This document shows positions 39,462 to 49,156 of a stretch of 64,000 nucleotides of DNA, in pieces. Under the pieces are notes generated by a model that saw nothing but the letters and a program-made list of their open reading frames with translations, was not told the DNA's origin and ran no database searches. How positions within the stretch are numbered: position 1 is the stretch's first letter; each line of letters starts with the position of its first letter. The stretch is taken from assembly GCF_025947185.1 (NCBI RefSeq), contig NZ_CP110001.1, positions 868,001 through 932,000 on the forward strand, written 5' to 3'. This stretch comes from Flavobacterium sp. N2038 (lineage in GTDB: Bacteria > Bacteroidota > Bacteroidia > Flavobacteriales > Flavobacteriaceae). Made by a program: the position numbers and the translations under genes.

Positions 39462-42233
39462 TTAGAAATCGTAACGTAAGCTAAAGTTCCAAGTTCTTCC
39501 GAAACCAAAGTAAACTTTGTTAGCAGTTGCAATACCATTGTAAAGTTGTCCATTAGAAGCATAAGTTCCTTTTGAACCAGGTGTTTGTCCATTTGCTACA
39601 GGAAGGTTGTCATCTGCAAAAATGTTTGTAAACGATTCGTTGATAAATGTTTTATCAAAAACGTTGTTAACATTTAATCTGAAGTTTAAAGAACCTAATT
39701 TAGGTGCAAAATTCCATCTGTAAGATACACCAGCATCTGTAGTTGCAAAACCAGGTAACTCTACTGCACCTTTGTTATCTGCAGCTCCAAATTTAGCTAC
39801 ATCAATGTTTCCGTACAATTTTTCAGAGTAGTTAAGGTTTGCATCAACATTAAGACCGTCTAAGATTTCGTAAGCCGCTCCAATTGCCATTGTAGTTTGA
39901 GCATTGTTTCCAACTTTAACTCCATCTAAGTATAAAGGTTGATCTCCACTAATTGGATTATTAGCAACATCAAAACGGCTACTTGTAGCATTACCGCTGT
40001 ATTTCCAATCCCCAACAGAAATCATTCCGTTTAGTTTTAATTTGTCAATTAACTTAGCATTAACATCCAATTCGATACCTTTATGGATTTCATTAACACC
40101 TTGGAAAGTGTAGTATCCGCTTGGATTCGTTGGTGCCTGATCTATCGCAGTTGTAAATCTGTCATCCCAAGTTGTATAATAAGCGTTTAAGTTAGCATTG
40201 AAGATACCAGAACGGAAACCGTAACCAGCTTCGATTGCTTTGATTTTTTCATTTGTAAGGTTAGGGTTTACAATTGAAGCATTGTTAGGATATACCGCAT
40301 TGAAAAACGGTTGTTTTGAGTATATACCTCCATTTACAAATACATTATGGTGCTCGTTAATGTTGTAGTTAGCTCCAGCTTTAATATCTCCACCAGTAAT
40401 AGTTTTGAAACCTGTTTTAGCAAGTGGGCTATCATAAGTATACTTGAAATGATCAATTCTTTGGTAAGCTTGCTGAGATACAGCTCCTTGAAGGAAAGCA
40501 GTGAAGTCTCCAGTAGTGTATTCTAATTGAGTAAAAGCTCCGTAATAATTAACTTTACTGTCATTCCAGTAGTTAATTCTTTGCTGATAATCAGTGCTAA
40601 CAAATGGATTTCCATTTGGTCTTGGCGCATAAGTAGTGCTAAAATAACCAGGATTGTTATTTACGTCAGCAGTGTTTTTATAAACATCAGCTCCAAGTAA
40701 ATCAATTAAGTTTTGGAAGTGGATACCTTGGTACATTCTTCCTTCAAGTCCAAAATCTAATGTAAGGCTTTCAGAGAATTTTTTATCTAAATTGATTACT
40801 GCACCATACCAGTTGTGTGAGTTTACAGAAGCAATTTGTGAGATACCATTGGTTGAGTTTGATGCATTCGAAGAATTGTTTTCGAATTTACCGTTAACAG
40901 GAACTCTTGTTCCAAGTGTTGTAGGTTGTCCTGAATTCCAATTTTCGATTAAATCAAAATTTACTGTTCCGTCAGGAGTTCTTAATGCGTTGTTTGTAGA
41001 GTAAGGATTGTTTCCTTTGATAACTCCATTTGAAGTAGTTCCTCCTCCACGTCCCCATGAAGCATAACCTACTGTAGATAATTTTGTAGTTGAGTTGATA
41101 TCGTAATCCCAGTTAAGAGACATTACAGGTTTATGGTAATAATTTGTTTTTAAATTATACTCTTCACCATTTCTCATACCCCAATCAGAGTTGTATTTGA
41201 TGTTTGGTTCAGTACCATTACTTCCGTATTTTAATGCATCGCTTATGGCAACAGAGGTAGATCTTTGGTCATGCCATTGAGGCGCTCCTGTAAAAGTAAA
41301 TTGGAAACTATGTTTGTCATTTGCTTTGTAACCAAAAGCCATATAATAGTTGTATCCTTCAAATTTAGTTGCATCAACATATCCGTCTCCTGCAGTTCTG
41401 CTGAATAAAACAGAAGCAGAAAGACCATTTTTCATTACACCAGTATTGTAAGAAGCTTGTGCTTTAATATAACCGTTATTACCAAAAGTAGATGAAACTG
41501 ATCCACCTTCTTTCATGTCAGACGTTTTAGTAATGATGTTTATTGTACCACCTACAGAAGAAATAGCCAATTTAGAAGCTCCAAGACCTCTTTGAACCTG
41601 CATAGCAGAAGTTACATCAGAGATACCTGCCCAGTTACTCCAATATACAGAGCTGTTTTCCATATCATTGATAGGCACTCCATTGATCATAACTGCAACG
41701 TTTTTTTGGTCAAATCCACGAATCGCAATTCTTGAATCTCCATATCCACCACCAGCTTTTGAAGCATACACAGAAGGTGTGCTTTTTAAGATTTCAGGAA
41801 ATTCTTGAGAACCAAGTTTTTCTCTAATTTCAGCTGCTTTAATTGTAGAAACAGCAACTGGAGTTTTTCTGTCTTTTGCAACGTCAATAACGCTACTTGT
41901 AACCACAATTTCACTTAACTCGTTTGAGTTAGATGTTAAAACGATTTTTCCTAAGTTTGTAGTAGAACCATTTGAAACTGTATATTTTACAGTTTGGTTT
42001 TCAAAACCTAAAAAAGAGATAACAATTTCTCCAGAACCTGTAGTTGAATTTAAGGTAAATTTACCATCAAAGTCTGTTGAAGTTGCCGTAGTAGATCCTT
42101 TAATCACTACGTTTGCTCCTGGCAATGAACCAACACCGTCGGTAATCGTACCAGTAACTTTTCCTTGAGAAAATACGGTTGAAACTATCATAAAAAATAG
42201 TCCAGTAAGTAACCAATTTTTCATTTTCTTCAT
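39462..42233 (-). CDS. TonB-dependent outer membrane receptor with carboxypeptidase-like N-terminal domain
   Basis: A 923-residue receptor. It has a signal peptide (ending STVFSQ), a CarboxypepD_reg-like domain (about 24-100; VTGTITDGVGSLPGANVVIK), a plug (about 115-240; AEIREKLGSQEFPEILKSTP, RGFDQKNVAVMINGVPINDM) and a 22-strand barrel ending FSLRYDF. It imports an unknown ligand using TonB energy. The SusC-type partner SusD is absent, so it is not a polysaccharide-utilisation gene by context; a metal, siderophore or vitamin ligand is possible. Alone in its transcript. Confidence 0.94.
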   Translation of the reverse strand: MKKMKNWLLTGLFFMIVSTVFSQGKVTGTITDGVGSLPGANVVIKGSTTATSTDFDGKFTLNSTTGSGEIVISFLGFENQTVKYTVSNGSTTNLGKIVLTSNSNELSEIVVTSSVIDVAKDRKTPVAVSTIKAAEIREKLGSQEFPEILKSTPSVYASKAGGGYGDSRIAIRGFDQKNVAVMINGVPINDMENSSVYWSNWAGISDVTSAMQVQRGLGASKLAISSVGGTINIITKTSDMKEGGSVSSTFGNNGYIKAQASYNTGVMKNGLSASVLFSRTAGDGYVDATKFEGYNYYMAFGYKANDKHSFQFTFTGAPQWHDQRSTSVAISDALKYGSNGTEPNIKYNSDWGMRNGEEYNLKTNYYHKPVMSLNWDYDINSTTKLSTVGYASWGRGGGTTSNGVIKGNNPYSTNNALRTPDGTVNFDLIENWNSGQPTTLGTRVPVNGKFENNSSNASNSTNGISQIASVNSHNWYGAVINLDKKFSESLTLDFGLEGRMYQGIHFQNLIDLLGADVYKNTADVNNNPGYFSTTYAPRPNGNPFVSTDYQQRINYWNDSKVNYYGAFTQLEYTTGDFTAFLQGAVSQQAYQRIDHFKYTYDSPLAKTGFKTITGGDIKAGANYNINEHHNVFVNGGIYSKQPFFNAVYPNNASIVNPNLTNEKIKAIEAGYGFRSGIFNANLNAYYTTWDDRFTTAIDQAPTNPSGYYTFQGVNEIHKGIELDVNAKLIDKLKLNGMISVGDWKYSGNATSSRFDVANNPISGDQPLYLDGVKVGNNAQTTMAIGAAYEILDGLNVDANLNYSEKLYGNIDVAKFGAADNKGAVELPGFATTDAGVSYRWNFAPKLGSLNFRLNVNNVFDKTFINESFTNIFADDNLPVANGQTPGSKGTYASNGQLYNGIATANKVYFGFGRTWNFSLRYDF

Positions 42234-42259
42234 TTTGTTATTTAGTTTATTGTTTTTGG

Positions 42260-42267
42260 CAAAATTA
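42260..42267 (-). promoter_or_regulatory. -7 promoter element for the TonB receptor
   Basis: The minus strand reads TAATTTTG, matching TAnnTTTG, about 27 bases before the ATG. Confidence 0.5.
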
Positions 42268-42490
42268 TAACAATTAAATCAGATAGTGTTATCAAAATGT
42301 TAAGAAAAGGAAGTTTTGTCTAATTGATTGCGCATTAAAATGATTTTTCTATTTTCTATTAAATAAAATAACTATTTTTTAAATTATTAGGGCTGTATTT
42401 TGTTAAAATCATAATAATGTGAACGAGTTTGTAGCTGTATACTTATATTGTTCCGTCTTTTTAGCTGCTAAATGATGATCTTTATACGAA

Positions 42491-42524
42491 AAAACGCCTT
42501 AATTTGTGTTAAATTAAGGCGTTT
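42491..42524 (-). terminator. Terminator of pgi
   Basis: AAACGCCTTAATTT and AAATTAAGGCGTTT form the stem; T-run on the minus strand. It starts about 30 bases after the pgi stop. Confidence 0.85.
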
Positions 42525-42556
42525 CAGTATGTTATGATTTTGTTTTTTGAAGAGCT

Positions 42557-44200
42557 TTATTTGTTTTTCAAAAAGTGATTCAGTAAAAATGAAGTTGAAC
42601 TGTCATGAGTTTTAACTGTTTTCGAATTTATTTCATCTAAGATAGAGTTTGCTAACTGTTTTCCTAATTCAACTCCCCATTGATCAAAGCTGAAAATATT
42701 CCAGATAACGCCCTGAACGAAGATTTTATGTTCGTATAATGCAATTAACGAACCTAAACTTTTTGGTGTTAATTTTTGAATCAAAATTGTATTGGTTGGT
42801 TTGTTGCCAGTAAAAACTTTGAATGGTAATAAATATGCTGCTTTTTCGGCAGACAGACCTTGTTTGTCAAATTCAGCCTGAACCTGTGCAGGAGTTTTTC
42901 CGTTCATTAAAGCTTCTGTCTGTGCAAAGAAGTTTGACATCAATTTGTCGTGATGATCTTCATTTCCGTAAAGCGGTTTTACAAAACCAATAAAATCAGT
43001 TGGGATTAATTTTGTTCCCTGATGAATTAATTGGAAGAAAGCATGTTGAGAATTCGTTCCCGGTTCTCCCCAGATAATGGTTCCTGTTTGGTAATTAACA
43101 GGCTTTCCGTCACGGCCAACGCTTTTTCCGTTACTTTCCATAGTTGCCTGTTGCAAATAAGGAGCTAGTTTTTGTAAATATTGAGTATATGGAATCAAAG
43201 CTTCACTTTCGGCACCATAAAAGTTATTGTACCAAACGCTTAACAAAGCCAGAATTACCGGAATATTTTCGTCAAATTCAGTCGATTTGAAATGTTCATC
43301 CATTTCATTAGCTCCAACTAATAATTGGTTATAATTATCAAAACCAATTGCTAAAGCGATGCTTAGACCAACGGCACTCCAAAGAGAAAATCTTCCTCCA
43401 ACCCAGTCCCACATTGGGAAAACGTTGTCTGGATTAATTCCGAATTCAGTTACTTTTTGGATGTTAGTTGAAACCGCCACGAAGTGTTTTGCAATATCTT
43501 CTTGCGAAGCTGATTTTAAAAACCATTCTTTAATAGTTTCAGAATTTGAAAGTGTTTCCTGAGTGGTAAAAGTTTTAGAAACAATCAGGAATAAAGTCGT
43601 TTCAGGATTTAATTTTTTAATTACTTCGTTTACGTGATCACCATCAACATTTGAAACAAAATGAAGATTTAGATGATTTTTGTAAAATTGTAAAGCTTCA
43701 ACAGCCATAACCGGCCCAAGATCTGAACCTCCAATTCCAATATTTACAATATCAGTAAAAGCTTTTCCTGTAAAGCCTTTTCTTTGCCCCGAAATTACTT
43801 CGTTTGTAAAGTTTTTAATTTTGTTTTTTACTTCATAAACTTCTGGAATTACGTTTTCTCCATCAACTTTAATAACTGCCGATTCCGGAGCGCGCAATGC
43901 AGTATGCAAAACAGCTCTGTTTTCAGTTTGGTTAATAATTTCTCCGCCAAAGTATTGTGCAATGGCATCTTTTACTCCAATAGAATTAGCTAATTCTAGT
44001 AAAAGAGAAATAGTTTCCTGGCTAATATTGTTTTTTGAATAGTCAACTAAAAAGTCATTCCATTGCAAATTGAATTTTTCAGCACGTGCATTATCTTGCT
44101 GAAATAATTCCTGTATCGTTGTTTCGTTAATTGCGTTATAGTGGTTTTGTAGATTCTTCCACGCTTCAGTCCCGGTTGGGTTTGTTGTGTTTAAAGCCAT
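42557..44200 (-). CDS. pgi: Glucose-6-phosphate isomerase
   Basis: A 547-residue PGI that interconverts glucose 6-phosphate and fructose 6-phosphate. Sequence signatures are [19 protein letters not shown] (residues about 270-288) and the C-terminal [16 protein letters not shown]. The catalytic Glu and His lie in [19 protein letters not shown]. Length is that of the long bacterial form. It is transcribed alone from a TATTTTTG promoter element. Confidence 0.98.
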   Translation of the reverse strand: MALNTTNPTGTEAWKNLQNHYNAINETTIQELFQQDNARAEKFNLQWNDFLVDYSKNNISQETISLLLELANSIGVKDAIAQYFGGEIINQTENRAVLHTALRAPESAVIKVDGENVIPEVYEVKNKIKNFTNEVISGQRKGFTGKAFTDIVNIGIGGSDLGPVMAVEALQFYKNHLNLHFVSNVDGDHVNEVIKKLNPETTLFLIVSKTFTTQETLSNSETIKEWFLKSASQEDIAKHFVAVSTNIQKVTEFGINPDNVFPMWDWVGGRFSLWSAVGLSIALAIGFDNYNQLLVGANEMDEHFKSTEFDENIPVILALLSVWYNNFYGAESEALIPYTQYLQKLAPYLQQATMESNGKSVGRDGKPVNYQTGTIIWGEPGTNSQHAFFQLIHQGTKLIPTDFIGFVKPLYGNEDHHDKLMSNFFAQTEALMNGKTPAQVQAEFDKQGLSAEKAAYLLPFKVFTGNKPTNTILIQKLTPKSLGSLIALYEHKIFVQGVIWNIFSFDQWGVELGKQLANSILDEINSKTVKTHDSSTSFLLNHFLKNK

Positions 44201-44236
44201 TTGAATTTTATTATGTGGTTTGTTTTTTTAGAAACA

Positions 44237-44244
44237 CAAAAATA
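44237..44244 (-). promoter_or_regulatory. -7 promoter element for pgi
   Basis: The minus strand reads TATTTTTG, matching TAnnTTTG, about 37 bases before the ATG. Confidence 0.5.
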
Positions 44245-44315
44245 CTGAAATAACTTTTAAAAGGGGAGTTGTTCGTGATTATATAACAATTAGTTACGAA
44301 AACGTTTTATGAATA

Positions 44316-44804
44316 TTATAGTTTTTTCCAGACAACTTCTGCCGTGACTGATTTTCCTCCCTGCGTAGTATTGGTTACAACATATTTAAGTTCATTATTT
44401 ATCAAAGTATAAGATCGTTTTTGGATTGTTCCTTCCCAGTTTGGAAACGAAGCTGTTTTTATTTTAAAAGTAATAATCCTGTTTGCTTCGTCAATTTCAT
44501 ATTCTCCAAAGTGCGAATTACTTCCTTGCACAATTGCCGCATTTTCTTCGGGAGTACATTTGTTTTTATCGCCCGAAACTATTTTTGATCTTTCGTTTTT
44601 ATATATCTGAATGACGTAATTTCCCTTTCCATCAAAAAATAAAGTGCCCTTTGGATTTACATCATACGGAAGATTTTTTGTTCCATCAGAATTTTTGTTC
44701 TCTACCGAAACCAAAGTCCATGAACCTAAAAAATCAGATTTTGTTTTTTGCGCAATAGCCGAATTTAAAACGAATAGTAATAATAAGAAAGTTGTGTTTT
44801 TCAT
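44316..44804 (-). CDS. Exported lipocalin-like protein
   Basis: A 162-residue protein with a Sec signal (MKNTTFLLLLFVLNSAIAQ). The mature domain begins FLGSWTLVSVENKNSDG, the GxW motif of the lipocalin-like (Lipocalin_5) family, and shows a series of short strands (GNYVIQIY, RIITFKI, YTLINNELKYVV). Such proteins bind small hydrophobic molecules or act as stand-alone barrels of unknown role. It is 10 bases from the broken dehydrogenase and may share its transcript. Confidence 0.88.
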   Translation of the reverse strand: MKNTTFLLLLFVLNSAIAQKTKSDFLGSWTLVSVENKNSDGTKNLPYDVNPKGTLFFDGKGNYVIQIYKNERSKIVSGDKNKCTPEENAAIVQGSNSHFGEYEIDEANRIITFKIKTASFPNWEGTIQKRSYTLINNELKYVVTNTTQGGKSVTAEVVWKKL

Positions 44805-44814
44805 CTTTAAAATT

Positions 44815-45374
44815 TTAATAGTTTACTTTAATAATTTCTCCATTGATAGTTCCTTCTATAATTTTTGTATAAGCATTTATTAAATCTTCCACAGGAATGT
44901 CTGAAACCTTTGCCGGACTTATTGCATTTATTCTAATTCCTCTTTCTAATTCCAGCGAAGCCGAAAGCACAAAGCTGTTAATTCCGCCATTTACAATTGC
45001 TTTGCTAATATTGTTTTTCACCGGTTTATCGCCCATTTTCCCGAAGTCAGTATAAATGATCCGTTATCGTTTAAGTATTTTTGCCCAATTAAAACCAAAT
45101 TTACCTGACCCAATAATTTGCTTTTAATGCCAATATTTAATTTTTCTTCGTCAAGCGAATGCAAATCTCCCGTATAACAATCGCCTGCAACACAGATACA
45201 GGCATCGATATTTTTGACTTCGCTGAATAATTTTTCAATCGAGTCTGAATCTGATAAATCGATTTTAAAATCACCGCTGTTTCGTCCTGCCGAAATAATT
45301 TCATGATTTTTTGCCAGAGCCGGATTTAGTATTTTTCCAATTGTTCCGTTTGCTCCAATTAAAAGTATTCTCAT
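44815..45374 (-). pseudogene. Short-chain dehydrogenase gene split by a frameshift
   Basis: Two overlapping frames make up one SDR protein. The first (45018-45374, 118 codons) has the Rossmann motif LLIGANGTIGK and ends FILTSGKWAINR. The second (44815-45036, 73 codons) starts MGDKPVKNN and continues with SFVLSASLELERGIRINAISPAKV. In intact relatives SFILTSG runs straight on into the equivalent of MGDKPVKN, so one or two bases are lost or gained near the AAAA run at about 45033-45036. It is a pseudogene, a phase-variable gene or a sequence error. Confidence 0.8.
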
Positions 45375-45468
45375 TTTGTAAATTTTAGTTTGTTATCTAA
45401 AACAAAATTAAGAGGTTAGCTTTCGTAGAAAATTGTACTTATTGGTACTAAAATTGTATTTTAGCTTA

Positions 45469-46314
45469 ATGACAGACAAGAATTTATATCTTCCTTTTGA
45501 AGTTGATTTTAAAGAATTGGAACAGTTTCCGAAAACAAGTCGGAAAAACAATTTCTTTGAATTGATTTATGTTGTTGATGGAACCGGAATTCAGGTTATT
45601 AATAACAATGAATTTCAATATCGAAGGGGAAATCTATTTCTTGTAACGCCCCAAGATGTCCATTCGTTTGAAATTACAACGCCAACAAAATTCTTTTTTC
45701 TTCGATTTAATGAATATTATATCAAGGCAAATTCTCAAAACGGACAATCTGAAACGGTTCTGCGAATGGAATATATTCTTCAAAATGCAAGTCACCGTCC
45801 CGGGTGTATTCTAAAAAATAAAATTGATAAACCTTTAATTGCGTCGCTGATAGAAAGTATAATTCAGGAACTAGACAATCAGCAGATTTATCATCAAAAG
45901 ATTATTGAGCAAATTGTAAATACAATAATTACAATTGTAGCGAGAAATATTGCCTTAAAACTTCCGAAGAATATTAAAGAAACTACGGGAGAAATGGTTT
46001 TGGAAATACTACATTATATTCAGGAAAACATCTACAATCCAAAGCAATTAAAAGCAGAAAAAGTAAGCCAACATTTTAATATTTCGCTTAATTATTTAGG
46101 AAAGTATTTTAAGAAACAAACTGGCGAAACGCTGCAGGAATATATTGCAAACTATAAATTAAGATTAATCGAAACGAGACTTTTAAATAGTGATATGCGG
46201 ATTAACGAAATTGCTGATGAATTAAATTATTCTGATGAAAGTCATTTGAATAAAGTTTTTAGAAAACATAAAGGAATGAATCCGTCGGAATTTAGAAAGA
46301 AGTTTTGTAAGTGA
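45469..46314 (+). CDS. AraC-family transcriptional regulator
   Basis: A 281-residue regulator from the ATG at 45469; a TTG at 45433 is an unlikely earlier start. The N-terminal cupin (about 20-100; VVDGTGIQVINNNEFQYRRG and LVTPQDVHSFEI) binds a ligand, and the C-terminal domain has two helix-turn-helices (VSQHFNISLNYLGKYFKKQTG; INEIADELNYSDESHLNKVFRKH read as two parts). It is divergent from the broken dehydrogenase and probably controlled that gene. Confidence 0.92.
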   Translation: MTDKNLYLPFEVDFKELEQFPKTSRKNNFFELIYVVDGTGIQVINNNEFQYRRGNLFLVTPQDVHSFEITTPTKFFFLRFNEYYIKANSQNGQSETVLRMEYILQNASHRPGCILKNKIDKPLIASLIESIIQELDNQQIYHQKIIEQIVNTIITIVARNIALKLPKNIKETTGEMVLEILHYIQENIYNPKQLKAEKVSQHFNISLNYLGKYFKKQTGETLQEYIANYKLRLIETRLLNSDMRINEIADELNYSDESHLNKVFRKHKGMNPSEFRKKFCK

Positions 46315-46328
46315 TGTCGTTTTAAATA

Positions 46329-46949
46329 TTACCAAATCTTCCACCAAGGTTTTTTATTAATTTCAATAGTTTTCTTGGCAATATTGATTTCGATTCTTTT
46401 TGGAGATTCTGTTTTAATTTTAGAATCATCAAAAAACATTTCGCCGTTTTCATTCATTCCAATTGGTAATTTTGTTCTTTCTTTCCAGCCTTCAGTTTGT
46501 AATTCCGGAGCTGGAGCTGAATCGATTTTGTCTAGAAATTTTTTCCTTGCTTTTTCAATGATTTCTTCTTCAAGGTTTGAAGTTGAGTTTTTGAAAAGTG
46601 AAATCGAATTGTCTGGAATGTTTAAAAGGAAAACCTGAGTTTTGTTTTCAATTTTCTGAATGTCCAATATTTTAAAATATGCAATAGTGTCAAGAAGAAA
46701 ATGACCGAGTTTTGCAGAGTCAGGATTGAATTTTGATAAATCTTTTGGATGTGCACTTGCAATTAAATACCGGATGTTTCCTGAAAGCCCGCCACCGATA
46801 GAAGACATATCAGTAAAACCTTTTTCCTGAATTATTTGTCCGACTTTATAATTTGCAATCAGATTATCAGGAAGATTACTATCTCTGTAAAATAATTTTA
46901 ACCCATTAAAAGTTTCATTGTAAATTGCTTTGACACGTGCATTTTTCAT
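46329..46949 (-). CDS. Hypothetical protein, 206 aa
   Basis: A 206-residue soluble protein without signal peptide or membrane helix. The second half is rich in Lys and Glu and ends KKPWWKIW. A small glycine patch, SSIGGGLSGNIRYLIAS, is the only distinct feature. I do not recognise a family. It ends 15 bases from the AraC gene stop, convergent with it, and shows no terminator hairpin. Confidence 0.7.
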   Translation of the reverse strand: MKNARVKAIYNETFNGLKLFYRDSNLPDNLIANYKVGQIIQEKGFTDMSSIGGGLSGNIRYLIASAHPKDLSKFNPDSAKLGHFLLDTIAYFKILDIQKIENKTQVFLLNIPDNSISLFKNSTSNLEEEIIEKARKKFLDKIDSAPAPELQTEGWKERTKLPIGMNENGEMFFDDSKIKTESPKRIEINIAKKTIEINKKPWWKIW

Positions 46950-46971
46950 TTTGACTTTTTATTTGAGAGAT

Positions 46972-48231
46972 TTACAAATTCCCAATACTATCCAACTCTC
47001 TTTTCAAAGGTTCGATTTGTTTAAAGAAGCGAGTTTTGTCGTTTCCTGTCAAAGATTCTCCAGTTGGTAAATTCAGTCGAAGGGCATCAACCTGAACACC
47101 GTTTTTCCAGAAGCGATAACATACGTGTGGGCCCGAAGCTAAGCCTGTGCTGCCGACTAATCCGATAGTTTGTCCCTGAGTTACACGTTGTCCACGACGA
47201 ACCAAAATTCTGGACATGTGTAAATATTGAGTAGAGTAGGTTCCGTTGTGCTTTACTTTTACAAAGTTTCCATTCCCTGCAGTATATCCAGTTGCTTCTA
47301 CAATTCCGGATGCTGTTGTAGAAATTGGAGTTCCGGTTGGAGCAGCGTAATCAGTTCCTTTATGTGCCTTCCAGGTATGTTGTACCGGGTGAAATCTGTT
47401 CATAGTAAATCTTGAAGTGATTCGGCTGAACTTAATTGGAGTTTTTAGAAAGAAGTTTTTTAAAGTCTTTCCTTCATTATCATAATATTCTATTTTTCCT
47501 GAAGTAGTGTCTCTTTCAAAAGGGAAAGCATAGATGATTTTTCCTTTATACTCAAAAAAGGCTGCTTCCAGTTCTTCGACACCATCATACGTTTTACCAT
47601 TAATAAAGCGTTCGGTAAAAATTAATCCGTAGCGATCTCCTTTTTTAAGTTTAAAAAAGTCAATAGACCAGGAAAATACTTTTGTGATTCTGCTGGCAAG
47701 TGCTGTTTCTACACTTTCGTTTCCTAAAGTTTCAGATAATGAACTTTTTAGGACACCACCAATAATTTTTCTTTTTAAAGTAACCGGTTTTATTTTTTTA
47801 TACGCTTTTGCAATACTGTCGCGTAAATCGACAACATAATAACTTAAAGCGTCAGGCTGGTAAATAAAAACCTGAAGCTTATTTGTTTTGTTTTTAGATC
47901 GAAGTAAAGTAAATGGTTTGTTGTAACGAATTGTTCTTACATCAAAAGAGTCTTTTACCTGTTCAACAATATCAAAAACTTTTTTGTCTCCAATATTTTG
48001 ACTTTGAAGAATTGATCCGAAAGAATCTCCTTTTGAAATAGTATCATTAACAATATTAAAATCAGCATAGTTAAAGCCAAATTCTACTTTTTTAGTTTTT
48101 GGTTTAGTGGTTTTAGTTTCAATTTTTTCATCTGTTTTGTTGCATGAAAAAATGGATAGTAAAAGGATTATAAATAAAAATGCTTTTTTCAAACTTTTAA
48201 TTTTTTTTGGGAAATTAAGTGGTTGTTTCAT
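46972..48231 (-). CDS. M23-family metallopeptidase (peptidoglycan hydrolase), lipoprotein
   Basis: A 419-residue protein from the ATG at 48229-48231; an earlier reading to 48339 lies inside kynA. The signal ends FSCNK with a lipobox Cys at about 30. The C-terminal LytM domain (about 285-400) has metal motifs HKGTDYAAPTGTPI (H and D) and the HxH-like HVCYRF after GSTGLASGP. An N-terminal domain (about 60-270) resembles those of septal or DipM-like endopeptidases. It overlaps kynA by 17 bases and is cotranscribed with it, an unexpected pair. Confidence 0.9.
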   Translation of the reverse strand: MKQPLNFPKKIKSLKKAFLFIILLLSIFSCNKTDEKIETKTTKPKTKKVEFGFNYADFNIVNDTISKGDSFGSILQSQNIGDKKVFDIVEQVKDSFDVRTIRYNKPFTLLRSKNKTNKLQVFIYQPDALSYYVVDLRDSIAKAYKKIKPVTLKRKIIGGVLKSSLSETLGNESVETALASRITKVFSWSIDFFKLKKGDRYGLIFTERFINGKTYDGVEELEAAFFEYKGKIIYAFPFERDTTSGKIEYYDNEGKTLKNFFLKTPIKFSRITSRFTMNRFHPVQHTWKAHKGTDYAAPTGTPISTTASGIVEATGYTAGNGNFVKVKHNGTYSTQYLHMSRILVRRGQRVTQGQTIGLVGSTGLASGPHVCYRFWKNGVQVDALRLNLPTGESLTGNDKTRFFKQIEPLKRELDSIGNL

Positions 48232-49156
48232 TCCCCCAATTGGACAATTCTTCTTCGGTCCACAATTTAGGAAAAAAGATGCGTCTTTGGTATTTTGGAT
48301 GCATATATTTTTGCCAGTCACTTCCTCCGGTCGCTTCACCGTTTCCTTTTCCGCTTCCTAAAATGTATTTTCTTGCAGTATTAAGATGTTGCATTACCCA
48401 GGTAATATTTACCGTTTTGTCATAATGGCGCATCGCGTTGATTAACTCGGTATTTTGCTGGTCTTCAATTGGTAGCTGAGTAAATTTTTGCCAGATATTT
48501 TTCGTTTTAAACGATGTTATTTGTCTTAAAAATTGATCTTTATATTTTTTTTCAAACTCATTTATTAAGTATGATTTTTCGCCTGTTTCGTAATCTTTTC
48601 CTGCTGCTTGCCAGTATAAGTGTTCGTAACTGGTTTCCAGATCTGTGTTTTCGTCAAAATTTGCTTTGTATCTTCTGTCTGTTAAATTAACAACATCTGT
48701 TGAGGCAAATTCAATCATTCTATATTGTGCACTCTGAAAACCACTTGCAGGGGTAAGCGTATTTCTAAATTTCATATATTGATCAACCTCCATTCCGTTC
48801 TCCATAATGCTGAAAGAATTGGTTAGCATATCAAAGTAACGAGTGATTCGGGAAAGTCTTTCACTGAAAAAATCTACCTGAATATTTTGTGTTTCGGCGA
48901 TTTGATCAATCTCCCACAAAATCATTTTAAATATTAATTCATTTACCTGATGATACATGATAAAAACCATTTCGTCAGGAAGTGTTGTGCGTTGTATTTG
49001 GAGGTTTAAAAGCGCATCAGTCTGGATATAATCCCAATAGGTGATTGGTTTTGACCAAAGTAGTCCTTCTAATTGTACATCAGTTTTTTGGTTTATTGCT
49101 TGAAATTTTTGATCAATTTCTTTTAAAATTGATTCAGAATGGTCAGTAAGGTTCAT
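48215..49156 (-). CDS. kynA: Tryptophan 2,3-dioxygenase
   Basis: A 313-residue haem dioxygenase that opens the indole ring of L-tryptophan to N-formylkynurenine. Characteristic parts are LLWSKPITYWDYIQTDALL, PDEMVFIMYHQVNELIFKM (with the distal His near YH), PASGFQSAQYR and VMQHLNTARKYILGSGKGNGEATGGS (proximal His). Length is close to other bacterial TDO. The start overlaps the stop of the DUF3108 gene by one base. kynU or kynB are not in the window. Confidence 0.96.
   Translation of the reverse strand: MNLTDHSESILKEIDQKFQAINQKTDVQLEGLLWSKPITYWDYIQTDALLNLQIQRTTLPDEMVFIMYHQVNELIFKMILWEIDQIAETQNIQVDFFSERLSRITRYFDMLTNSFSIMENGMEVDQYMKFRNTLTPASGFQSAQYRMIEFASTDVVNLTDRRYKANFDENTDLETSYEHLYWQAAGKDYETGEKSYLINEFEKKYKDQFLRQITSFKTKNIWQKFTQLPIEDQQNTELINAMRHYDKTVNITWVMQHLNTARKYILGSGKGNGEATGGSDWQKYMHPKYQRRIFFPKLWTEEELSNWGNETTT

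Noticed and set aside
39462..42233. SusC-type polysaccharide-uptake receptor
   Set aside because: No SusD gene follows and no glycan-degrading genes are near.
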